This document shows positions 7,751 through 14,505 of a DNA stretch of 23,683 nucleotides, piece by piece. The stretch is taken from NCBI GenBank assembly GCA_013698385.1, contig JACCVB010000039.1:1-23683 (forward strand), given 5' to 3'. The notes under the pieces were generated by a model. It worked only from the letters and a program-made list of their open reading frames with translations, was not told the DNA's origin and made no database searches. Positions within the stretch are counted from its first letter, which is position 1; every line of letters begins with the position of its first letter. Origin of the DNA: Chloroflexota bacterium. GTDB lineage: Bacteria > Chloroflexota > Limnocylindria > Limnocylindrales > CSP1-4. The translations under genes were made by a program, and so were the position numbers.

Positions 7751-7753
7751 CAT
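7748..7753 (+). promoter_or_regulatory. -10 element (TAGCAT) of the methyltransferase gene, overlapping a stop codon
   Basis: TAGCAT lies eight bases before the ATG at 7762, and its first three bases are the TAG stop of the ureohydrolase. There is no Shine-Dalgarno sequence in the gap, consistent with a leaderless or nearly leaderless message. Confidence 0.45.
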
Positions 7754-7761
7754 CGCAACCG

Positions 7762-8550
7762 ATGCTCGATCGGCCCGACGCTGCGACCGCAGCCGCCCTC
7801 GCCCGGCTGTACGACCTGGACCTCCAGGACGATCCCGGCGATCTCGACCTGTATCTCGCCATGGCGTCTCGCGCGGACGGTGCTGTCCTGGAACTCGCGG
7901 CCGGCAGCGGCCGTCTCGCGGTTCCCCTCGCCGCCGCCGGGCATCCGGTCACCGCGGTCGACATCGACGGCGCGATGCTGGATCGGGCCCGACAGCGAGC
8001 CGGGACCGCGTCCATCCCGCCGGGCCGCCTGGCGTTCGTCGAAGCCGATCTTCTCGGCCTGACGCTGCCTGATGCCGGCCGCTTTGCGCTGGCGTTCATC
8101 GCGCTCAATTCCATCCTGCTGCTGGGCGGCCGGTCCGCCCAGCGGGAGGCGCTGGTCACCCTGGCCCGGCACCTCGCCCCGGGCGGTCTGGCCGTCGTCG
8201 ACGTGTGGCTCCCGGACGCCGACGACCTCGCCCGGTTCGACGGTCGGGTGATCCTCGAATGGCCACGGACCGATCCCGAGTCTGGCGACGTGGTGACCAA
8301 GGCTGGCTCCGCCCAACACGATGCCGCCAGCGGCACGATCACGCTGACGGCGATCTACGAGGCCGGTCGGCAGGGAACGGCCCCGGCGCGGTGGATCCGG
8401 CACGACCGCCTGCGCCTGCTCGGCGCGGACGAATTGGCCGGGTTTGCCGAGGATGCCGGCCTGCGCGTCGAGCTGATGGCCGGCGGCTACGACCTCTCGC
8501 CACTGGGCCCGGGCGATGAGCGAGCCGTGCTCGTGGCGGAGCGGCCATGA
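7762..8550 (+). CDS. Class I SAM-dependent methyltransferase
   Basis: This 262-residue protein has a Rossmann-type methyltransferase fold. Motif I is VLELAAGSGRLAVPLAAAG (about residues 41-59), followed by the acidic end of strand 2 (VTAVDIDGAMLDRAR). FVEADLLGLTLPDAG (motif II) and LAFIALNSILLLGG follow, then HLAPGGLAVVDVWLP (post-motif III). The C-terminal half contains an Arg/Asp-rich beta region typical of small-molecule methyltransferases. The substrate is unknown. The start at 7762 is supported by the TAGCAT hexamer eight bases upstream. The gene follows the ureohydrolase by 11 bases and ends 24 bases before the receiver gene. Confidence 0.85.
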   Translation: MLDRPDAATAAALARLYDLDLQDDPGDLDLYLAMASRADGAVLELAAGSGRLAVPLAAAGHPVTAVDIDGAMLDRARQRAGTASIPPGRLAFVEADLLGLTLPDAGRFALAFIALNSILLLGGRSAQREALVTLARHLAPGGLAVVDVWLPDADDLARFDGRVILEWPRTDPESGDVVTKAGSAQHDAASGTITLTAIYEAGRQGTAPARWIRHDRLRLLGADELAGFAEDAGLRVELMAGGYDLSPLGPGDERAVLVAERP

Positions 8551-8560
8551 GGCCCCGTGG

Positions 8561-8566
8561 TATGGT
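8561..8566 (+). promoter_or_regulatory. -10 element (TATGGT) of the receiver-CpaE-murI run
   Basis: TATGGT is followed by eight bases and the ATG at 8575. No ribosome site is present, so the first gene of this run is probably translated from a leaderless message. The hexamer lies just after the methyltransferase stop. Confidence 0.45.
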
Positions 8567-8574
8567 CGAGGCCC

Positions 8575-8919
8575 ATGGCGAGTAGCGACCAGACCCGCCT
8601 GCTCATCGTCGAAGACGTGCCGCAGGTCGCCCAGTACATCCGCGGCCTCCTCAACGCGCAGTCGCAGGTCAAGGTCCTCGACGTCCTGACCGACGGAGGC
8701 AAGGCGCTCGCCCAGATCGGTCAGCTCCGCCCGGACGTCATCCTCGTCGACGCGCTGCTCCAGGGCCGGATCAAGGGACCGCAGCTCATCCAGCAGATCC
8801 AGGCGGCTCATCTGGGCGTGCCGGTCATCGTCCTGACCGTGCCCCAGAACCCCATCGCGTTGGACCCGACCCAGGGCGTCCACGGGGTCCTGACGATGCC
8901 CTTTTCCGGGTTCGACTGA
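8575..8919 (+). CDS. Stand-alone atypical response-regulator receiver domain
   Basis: A 114-residue CheY-like domain with nothing attached. It keeps the acidic pair E13-D14 (LLIVEDVPQ), the predicted phospho-acceptor D59 (PDVILVDALLQG) and T88 (VIVLTVPQ). The conserved lysine that normally precedes Pro-Phe is methionine (M108, LTMPF). CpaE and TadZ proteins carry an atypical receiver at their N-terminus. Here the domain is a separate gene whose stop TGA shares one base with the ATG of the CpaE-like ATPase (TGATG), so translation is coupled. The likely role is partner or targeting domain for that ATPase. Phosphorylation, if it occurs, would lack the usual lysine. Confidence 0.8.
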   Translation: MASSDQTRLLIVEDVPQVAQYIRGLLNAQSQVKVLDVLTDGGKALAQIGQLRPDVILVDALLQGRIKGPQLIQQIQAAHLGVPVIVLTVPQNPIALDPTQGVHGVLTMPFSGFD

Positions 8920-9725
8920 TGTCGCGGATCGCGGCTGTGCGCAAGGAGTTCGCGGCAAGTTCGGACGTCGCCGCCGCCCGCGTCCTCTCGATGTTCGCGC
9001 CCAAGGGCGGTGTGGGCAGGACGACGATCGCCTTCAACCTCGCCGTGGCCCTGGGCCAGCTGGGGCAGAAGACCGTCCTGATCGACGGCAGCCTCCAGTT
9101 CGGCGACCTGCGCTCGTTTCTCAAGGTCCCCAACGACGCGCCGTCCATCCTGGACCTGCCGACGGACCGGATCGCCGAGTCGGACCTGTCCGATGTCCTG
9201 TGGCGGGATCCGTCCGGGATCGACATCCTGCTGGCCCCACCCCGGATCGAGATGGCCGAGATGGTCACGGCCCGCGACGTAGACAAGATCCTGTCCCTGC
9301 TGCGCCGGGTCTACCAGACGATCGTGATCGACATGTCGGCCATCATCAGCGATGTCAACCTGGCCTTCCTCGACGCGAGCGACACGATCATCGAGATCGT
9401 GACCTACGACTCCACGACGATCCACAACACGATCGCCATGGCGGACACCTTTCGATCCATCGGCTATCCGGCCTCGAAGGTCCGCTACCTGGTCAACCGC
9501 GCCGACAACCCAGGCGGCATCGAGCCCGACGACCTGCACCGGGCGCTCGGCCGCATCCCGGAGCATCGCGTGGTGTCGGGCGGCGAGCTGGTCGTGCGCT
9601 CGAATAACGATGGCGTGCCATTCGTGCTGGCCGACCCGGCTGCTCCCATCAGCCTGGATATCGCCCGGGTCGCCGCCGAGCTCATTGGCGCTGCGCAGGT
9701 CCCGGTCGGCGCAGGTCGGCGGTAG
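8919..9725 (+). CDS. CpaE/TadZ-like MinD/ParA-family ATPase
   Basis: This 268-residue P-loop ATPase has a deviant Walker A KGGVGRTT (29-36) including the signature Lys29. It also has VLIDGSLQFGDL, as in CpaE-type proteins, TIVIDMSAIISDVN, and LVNRADNPGGIEPDDL. CpaE/TadZ proteins localise Flp/Tad pilus or secretion machinery at the cell pole. No other pilus gene (secretin, CpaF, TadB/C, pilin) is visible in this window. CpaE proteins normally carry an N-terminal receiver, which is here the preceding gene. The ATG overlaps the receiver stop. The end lies 7 bases before the murI start, suggesting one transcript. Confidence 0.82.
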   Translation: MSRIAAVRKEFAASSDVAAARVLSMFAPKGGVGRTTIAFNLAVALGQLGQKTVLIDGSLQFGDLRSFLKVPNDAPSILDLPTDRIAESDLSDVLWRDPSGIDILLAPPRIEMAEMVTARDVDKILSLLRRVYQTIVIDMSAIISDVNLAFLDASDTIIEIVTYDSTTIHNTIAMADTFRSIGYPASKVRYLVNRADNPGGIEPDDLHRALGRIPEHRVVSGGELVVRSNNDGVPFVLADPAAPISLDIARVAAELIGAAQVPVGAGRR

Positions 9726-9732
9726 GGGTCGC

Positions 9733-10653
9733 GTGTCCGACTCGCGTCCGATCGGTGTCTTCGACTCGGGGGTCGGTGGGCTGACCGTCCTGCGCGAGGT
9801 GATGCGCCGGAGCCCGAACGAGTCGACGGTCTACCTCGGCGACAACGGCCGGGCTCCGTACGGCGTGCGATCGGACCAGGAGGTCCTCGACTTCTCGACC
9901 CAGTGCCTCGACGCGCTGGTGGAGCGCGACGTCAAGGCGCTGGTCGTGGCCTGCAACACGTCCACGGCGGTCGGGATCGACGCCTTTCGGCGACGGTACG
10001 ACCTGCCCGTCCTGGGCGTCATCCGTCCGGGTGCGTCGGCCGCGGCGCTCGCGACCCGGGTCCGCCGGGTGGGGGTGATCGCCACGCCCGCGACGATCCG
10101 GTCGCATGCCTACTTCGGGGCGATCAAGGACGAGAACCCGGCCGTCGAGGTGTACGAGCACGCGACGCCGACGCTCGTCCCGCTGGTCGAGTCGGGTGAG
10201 CTGTCCGGTCCGCTGGCCGAGGCGGCCGTGGCCGAGGCGCTGGCGCCCCTGCTGGGCGAACGCGACGCGGACGGGGAATCGATCTTCCCGCGCCCGCCCG
10301 GCGCGACCATCGATACGCTCCTGTTGGGTTGCACCCATTACCCGCTGCTGCGGCCGCTCATCGCGCGGCTGGTCGGCGACCGTATCGCGATCGTGGACTC
10401 GGCCACGGCCACGTCGTCCGCACTGGCCGAGCTGCTGGCGGTCAACGGCCTGGAGGCTCCCGGCACGACCCGGGGCACCGCGGCCGATGCCGGTGCCGTC
10501 GGTCACGAGCGGCCGGATGAAACCACGGCCCCGGTCACGCATCGCCAGCTGACGAGCGGGGACCCGGAGCGGTTCGCGGGGCTCGCGGCGCGTCTGTTCG
10601 GGGCCGCCTTCCCGTCCGTCGGATCGATCGAACTCGGGGTCCCGACGGCATGA
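9733..10653 (+). CDS. murI: Glutamate racemase
   Basis: This 306-residue enzyme interconverts L- and D-glutamate for peptidoglycan synthesis. It shows the FDSGVGGLTV start (D11), VYLGDNGRAPYG, VVACNTSTA with catalytic C74, and LLGCTHYPLL with catalytic C200 next to H202. The GTG at 9733 is chosen from the AGGGG at 9724-9728, four bases upstream; the longer open frame only shadows the ATPase gene. The C-terminus carries an Ala/Thr/Glu-rich stretch before the final helix (about PGTTRGTAADAGAVGHERPD), longer than in most MurI proteins. The stop overlaps the next start as ATGA. Presence of MurI implies a peptidoglycan wall. Confidence 0.93.
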   Translation: MSDSRPIGVFDSGVGGLTVLREVMRRSPNESTVYLGDNGRAPYGVRSDQEVLDFSTQCLDALVERDVKALVVACNTSTAVGIDAFRRRYDLPVLGVIRPGASAAALATRVRRVGVIATPATIRSHAYFGAIKDENPAVEVYEHATPTLVPLVESGELSGPLAEAAVAEALAPLLGERDADGESIFPRPPGATIDTLLLGCTHYPLLRPLIARLVGDRIAIVDSATATSSALAELLAVNGLEAPGTTRGTAADAGAVGHERPDETTAPVTHRQLTSGDPERFAGLAARLFGAAFPSVGSIELGVPTA

Positions 10654-11837
10654 GCCGGGACGCCCGAGCCTGGCAGGCGGGGATCCTCGTGGGATCCGCC
10701 CTGGGTGCAGCGGCGACCCTTGTCGGGCGTCGGATGGAGCGGTCCGCCCGGCAGGGGCTGGTGGACTGGCCGGCCGTCGAGCGACTCGCGATCGAGCGCC
10801 TGGCGAAGGCCCCGGGCACGCTCTCGCCGGAAGCACTCCGAGCTACCGAGCCGGCATACCGCGAGGCGATGGCCCGCATCGTGCCGGCGCTGTCCCGAGC
10901 CCTGGGCACGGACCTGCCGGGCGTCGTGGAGCGGTCCGAGGTGGTGGATCGCGCCGGCTGGGTCGCGGCCAACACGGCCTCGTTCGCCTCGCTCATCGAC
11001 AAGCTAGAGAAGGACCTGCTCGAGCAGGTGATGCCGACCCGCGCCGGCCTTGGGTCGGCGGCGGTCGCGCTGGCCAATCGCTGGATCACGACCCGCCAGC
11101 TCAGCCTGCTGCTCGGCTTCCTCGGCCAGCGGGTGCTGGGCCAGTACGACCTGGCCCTGCTGTCCGCTGAAGCGACACCCGGACGCCTGCTGTTCGTCGA
11201 GGAGAACATCCGGCAGACGGCACGCAGCCTCGGCCTGCCGCTGGGCCCGTTTCGGACCTGGATCGCGTTGCACGAGACCACCCACGCCTTCGAGTTCGAG
11301 GCGCACCCGTGGCTCCGTCCGTACCTCGCCGAGCGCCTTGAGCGCCAGCTGACGCTCTTCGGCAGCGACGCCCGGGGGATGGGTCGGGACGCGATCCGCG
11401 GGCTCGGCCGGGCGCTGCGTGGCGAGGGCGGCGGGGGGCACTGGATGGAACGCCTGATGGGCGATGAGCAGCGCCGCCTGTTCCGCGAGACCCAGGCCGT
11501 GATGAGCCTGCTCGAGGGGTTCAGCGACTACGTCATGGACGAGGTCGGCCGGGAGCTCGTCCCGGGCGTGGCCCGGATCAGCGCCCGGTTCCATGAACGG
11601 CGGGCCAGACGGACGCCGTTCGAGCGGGCGATGCTCCGGCTGACCGGCATGGATCTCAAGATGGAGCAGTACAAGAAGGGCGAGATCTTCGTGCGGAGCA
11701 TCGCCGATGCGCGCGGACCGGCGGTCCTGGCGCGCCTCTGGCAAGGGCCGGACAGCCTGCCGCGTGACGGGGAGATCGAGGCGCCCGAGCGCTGGATCAG
11801 CCGGGTCCTGGACGGCACGCCGGAGCCGACCGCGTGA
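10650..11837 (+). CDS. DUF2342 zinc-dependent metalloprotease-like protein
   Basis: A 395-residue member of the DUF2342 family, in databases also called coenzyme F420 biosynthesis-associated protein. The zinc motif is LHETTHAFEFEAHPWLR, with H208, E209 and H212. Downstream features include RQTARSLGLP, MSLLEGFSDYVMDEV and LKMEQYKKGEIFV, all typical of the family. A short hydrophobic stretch near residues 10-26 (AGILVGSALGAAATLVG) could be an N-terminal anchor. Proteolytic activity has not been established for most members, and the F420 link is based on genome distribution. It overlaps murI by ATGA and the next gene by GTGA, so all three are translationally coupled. Confidence 0.85.
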   Translation: MSRDARAWQAGILVGSALGAAATLVGRRMERSARQGLVDWPAVERLAIERLAKAPGTLSPEALRATEPAYREAMARIVPALSRALGTDLPGVVERSEVVDRAGWVAANTASFASLIDKLEKDLLEQVMPTRAGLGSAAVALANRWITTRQLSLLLGFLGQRVLGQYDLALLSAEATPGRLLFVEENIRQTARSLGLPLGPFRTWIALHETTHAFEFEAHPWLRPYLAERLERQLTLFGSDARGMGRDAIRGLGRALRGEGGGGHWMERLMGDEQRRLFRETQAVMSLLEGFSDYVMDEVGRELVPGVARISARFHERRARRTPFERAMLRLTGMDLKMEQYKKGEIFVRSIADARGPAVLARLWQGPDSLPRDGEIEAPERWISRVLDGTPEPTA

Positions 11838-12886
11838 CCGGCACGCCGCCGCCGACCCGGGCCGCTGGGCCGGGGAGTGGACCCGGCGGAGCGCCGACGG
11901 CCATCGCCCTCAGCCCGATCCTGTCGGCTCGCTTTCGCTCGCGAGACCTGGAGCGGATCCGGGCCGCAGCCCCCGGGGCACGCCTCGTGACGGTCTCCGT
12001 GGAGGGCCTCGCGGACGGCCCGATGGACGACGTCGAAGTGATGCTGCGCGGCTGGCTCAGCTCCGATGCGTTCGACCGACTGCTGGCGCGGGCACCGCGA
12101 CTCGCGTGGGTGCACTCGGCGACTTCAGGAGTCGAACGGGCGCTGACGCCGGCGGCGCTGGAGCGGGGCCTGATCGTGACCAACGCCCGGGGCGTGTTCA
12201 GTCGACCGATCGCCGAATACGTCCTGATGATGATCCTCGCGGTCAGTCGCCGGCTGCCCCAGCTCCTGGAGCTGCAGCGAGAGCGAACCTGGCAGCCGCT
12301 GGAAGGCGCCGAACTGCGCGACGTCACGGTCGGCATCGTCGGTCTCGGGTCGATCGGCCAGGCCGTGGCGGACCTGGCCCTCGCGTTCGGCTGTCGGGTC
12401 GTCGCCGTCCGCCGCCGGAGCGACGCCACCGCAGACAACGAGGAAAGGTCGGACGAGGCGCGCCTCCATCGCGTCGGGGGACCCGAAACGTTGCCCGAGT
12501 TGCTGGCCGAATCGGACTTCGTCGTGCTCGCCGCGCCCCTCACGCCGGAAACCCAGGAGATGATCAACGACGACACGTTGGCACAGATCAAGCCCGGTGC
12601 GTGGCTCATCAACGTCGCCCGGGGCCGGCTGATCGATGAGCGAGCCCTGCTGCGCGCGCTGACGGACGGGCCGCTCGGCGGAGCCGTGCTGGACACCTTC
12701 CGCGATGAACCCCTTGCCGGGAAATCGCCGTTCTACGATCTCGACAACGTCATCGTGACCCCCCATACCGCGTGGTCCAGCGGACGCGTCCTCGACCGCA
12801 GTATCGAGCTGTTCTGCGAGAACCTGCGCCAGTTCTCCAGGGGTGAACCGTTGGTCAACGTGGTCGACCCGACGGCCGGCTATTGA
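11834..12886 (+). CDS. D-2-hydroxyacid dehydrogenase, NAD(P)-dependent
   Basis: This 350-residue dehydrogenase has the dinucleotide fold GIVGLGSIGQAVAD and the catalytic triad: R263 in NVARGRL, E292 in FRDEPLAG and H311 in VTPHTAW. ARAPRLAWVHSATSGVER and NARGVFSRPIAEYVL are typical substrate-domain signatures. Enzymes of this family reduce 2-oxoacids or oxidise D-2-hydroxyacids; no motif decides among glyoxylate, phosphoglycerate or other substrates. The first ~20 residues are Gly/Pro-rich and poorly conserved. The GTG at 11834 overlaps the previous stop as GTGA, which supports it. It is the last gene of the overlapping run that begins with the receiver. Confidence 0.87.
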   Translation: MTGTPPPTRAAGPGSGPGGAPTAIALSPILSARFRSRDLERIRAAAPGARLVTVSVEGLADGPMDDVEVMLRGWLSSDAFDRLLARAPRLAWVHSATSGVERALTPAALERGLIVTNARGVFSRPIAEYVLMMILAVSRRLPQLLELQRERTWQPLEGAELRDVTVGIVGLGSIGQAVADLALAFGCRVVAVRRRSDATADNEERSDEARLHRVGGPETLPELLAESDFVVLAAPLTPETQEMINDDTLAQIKPGAWLINVARGRLIDERALLRALTDGPLGGAVLDTFRDEPLAGKSPFYDLDNVIVTPHTAWSSGRVLDRSIELFCENLRQFSRGEPLVNVVDPTAGY

Positions 12887-12927
12887 GCATCGCCTGACCG
12901 TCGCCGACGCCCCGGCGCCCGCGCCGC

Positions 12928-12933
12928 TACGAT
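12928..12933 (+). promoter_or_regulatory. -10 element (TACGAT) of leaderless ychF
   Basis: TACGAT is followed by seven bases and then the GTG start of ychF. No Shine-Dalgarno sequence and no clear -35 box are present. The 54-base gap before ychF holds nothing else that I can recognise. Confidence 0.5.
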
Positions 12934-12940
12934 CGGGCCT

Positions 12941-14044
12941 GTGCAGACTGCCATCGTCGGACTTGCCGGTTCGGGCAAGACGACCGTCTTCAACACCCTG
13001 ACCCGTGGACACGCCGAGACCGGCGGCTACGGTGGGGTGACCCTCAATGTGGGCGTGGTCAAGGTCCCCGATGAGCGGCTGGACCGGCTGGCCGCCATCT
13101 TCAAGCCGAAGAAGATCATCCAGGCCGACGTGACCTACGTGGACTTGCCGGCCCCCCCGGCCTCGAGCGAGGGTCGGATCGGCACGGAGGAACTGCCGGC
13201 CGACCACCTGGCCCGCCTGCGAGACTCCGATGCCCTGCTCCACGTCGTGCGCGCCTTCGAGGACCCTGCCAACCCGCATCCGGCCGGGAGCGTCGACCCC
13301 GCCCGCGATCTCGAGCAGCTGGACCTCGAGTTCCTGCTGGCGGATCTTGCGATGACCGAACGCCGGCTGGAGCGCCTGAAGGGCAGCGGCCGCCACGGGA
13401 CGCAGGCGGAGCGCGAGGCTGCCGAGCGCGAAGACGTCGTCCTGCGCCGGATCCACCAGGCCCTGGAGGCGGGCACCCCGATCCGTGACCTTGACCTCGA
13501 TGCGGACGAGGCGAAGGCCATGCGCGGGTTCCGTTTCCTCTCCGAGAAGCCCGTTCTCGTGCTGATCAACGTGGGCGAGGCGGAACTGGCGGGGGCACCG
13601 GACCTGGTGGCCACGGTCAGCGCCGGATACGGGCACCAGCGTGCGCTAGTCGACGCCCTCTCGGCGCGGATCGAGATGGAGCTGGGCGAGCTCGAACCCG
13701 AGGAAGCGGCCGTGTTCATGGAGGAGCTCGGCGTTGCCGGGTCCAGCCTGGACCGGGTCATCGCCCTGTCCTACCGCCTGCTCGGTCTCGTCTCGTTCCT
13801 GACCGCGGGGCCGGACGAGGTCCGGGCTTGGCCGATCGCGGACGGTTCGACCGCGGTCGACGCCGCGGGGGCCATCCACTCCGATCTCGCCAAGGGCTTT
13901 ATCCGGGCCGAGACCGTGGCCTACGACGACCTCCTCACGCTCGGCTCGATGGCCGAGGCGCGCAAGGCCGGCCGGCTGCGCTCCGAAGGCAAGACCTACA
14001 GGGTCCGTGACGGGGACGTCCTGGAGATCCTCTTCAGTCGCTGA
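12941..14044 (+). CDS. ychF: YchF/Obg-family redox-regulated ATPase
   Basis: A 367-residue P-loop NTPase with the YchF layout: an N-terminal G domain, a helical coiled-coil insert (about residues 125-165), and a C-terminal TGS/DUF933 domain (AVDAAGAIHSDLAKGFIRAE, then the end VRDGDVLEILFSR). YchF binds ATP rather than GTP in studied bacteria and is linked to ribosomes and stress responses. The P-loop here is GLAGSGKTT (7-15), not the usual G-x-PNVGKST. The specificity loop reads INVGEAEL. The switch region contains TYVDLPAPP where most family members have DIAGLV. The GTG start is directly behind a -10 box, so the message is probably leaderless. The 3' end faces the acidic-protein gene across 11 bases. 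Confidence 0.88.
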   Translation: MQTAIVGLAGSGKTTVFNTLTRGHAETGGYGGVTLNVGVVKVPDERLDRLAAIFKPKKIIQADVTYVDLPAPPASSEGRIGTEELPADHLARLRDSDALLHVVRAFEDPANPHPAGSVDPARDLEQLDLEFLLADLAMTERRLERLKGSGRHGTQAEREAAEREDVVLRRIHQALEAGTPIRDLDLDADEAKAMRGFRFLSEKPVLVLINVGEAELAGAPDLVATVSAGYGHQRALVDALSARIEMELGELEPEEAAVFMEELGVAGSSLDRVIALSYRLLGLVSFLTAGPDEVRAWPIADGSTAVDAAGAIHSDLAKGFIRAETVAYDDLLTLGSMAEARKAGRLRSEGKTYRVRDGDVLEILFSR

Positions 14045-14055
14045 TAGCGTGGGGG

Positions 14056-14454
14056 TCAATGTGGCCGCGGCGTGTCGCTGTCTCCGTCGAGGTCGAGATC
14101 GGCCAGGATGGAGCGGTAGTCCTGGGTCGATCGCTGCTCGTCCTCATCGTCATCGTCATCGTCATCGTCCGGCAAGTCGACCTCGAGATCGACCAGAAAG
14201 TTCTCCTCCTCGACGACCGAGATATTGACCGCCGCGGCGAGCGATTCGTCACTGACGAAGACGAAGCCGTGATCCCGCTCCAGGACCTGCGCGATGGCCT
14301 CGCTCAGGGTGTCCTGGTGATAGATGTCCTTGACGTCCCGCCGGATCCGCTGGACGAGCTCGAAGAACTCATCGGGCTCCCATTCGGACTCGCTCACGAC
14401 GAGGACGTCGGAGTAGACGTTGTCGTCGCCTTCGTGGAGTTCGTAGAAGAACAC
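14056..14454 (-). CDS. Conserved-looking acidic protein with poly-Asp tail
   Basis: A 132-residue protein that I do not assign to a named family. The folded part starts VFFYELHEGDDNVYSDVLVV and continues with EFFELVQRIRRDVKDIYHQD, then SEAIAQVLERDHGFVFVSDE and AAAVNISVVEEENFLVDLEV. This is followed by eight consecutive Asp residues and an acidic tail. The tail's repetitive codons form a hexanucleotide repeat. The GTG at 14454 is preferred. A GAGG 11 bases upstream and a perfect TATACT -10 box (minus strand, 14491-14486) support it, and the frame upstream only shadows the kinase gene. No membrane segment or catalytic motif is visible. It is divergent from the PfkB gene and convergent with ychF. 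Confidence 0.7.
   Translation of the reverse strand: MFFYELHEGDDNVYSDVLVVSESEWEPDEFFELVQRIRRDVKDIYHQDTLSEAIAQVLERDHGFVFVSDESLAAAVNISVVEEENFLVDLEVDLPDDDDDDDDEDEQRSTQDYRSILADLDLDGDSDTPRPH
14145..14168. repeat. Four tandem copies of CATCGT inside the acidic-protein gene
   Basis: Four perfect six-base units lie end to end. On the minus strand they encode Asp-Asp pairs of the poly-Asp tract. Loss or gain of a unit would change the protein by two residues without shifting the frame. Confidence 0.85.
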
Positions 14455-14485
14455 GGCCGTCAGATCCTCGTGCGATGGGTGGGGC

Positions 14486-14493
14486 AGTATACC
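14486..14493. promoter_or_regulatory. Shared palindromic -10 region driving a divergent gene pair
   Basis: The hexamer GTATAC (14487-14492) is a perfect palindrome. On the minus strand it forms TATACT (14491 to 14486), 31 bases before the acidic-protein GTG. On the plus strand it forms TATACC (14488-14493), 12 bases before the PfkB ATG. Neither side has a clear -35 box. Bidirectional transcription from symmetric -10 sequences is known in bacteria; its use here is inferred. Confidence 0.5.
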
Positions 14494-14505
14494 GGCGGAG
14501 GTGTC

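Noticed and set aside
12125..13636. Long open frame on the minus strand across the dehydrogenase and ychF
   Set aside because: It runs antisense to two clear enzyme genes, has no family motifs and an Arg/Gly/Asp-biased composition, as expected for shadows in high-GC DNA.
14059..14505. A 147-residue N-terminal extension of the PfkB kinase, starting at an ATG eight bases after TAGCGT
   Set aside because: This stretch is the complement of the acidic-protein gene, which has a better -10 box and a more natural composition. The extension reads as long runs of Val-Ile from the repeat. The kinase has its own GGAGG and ATG at 14506.
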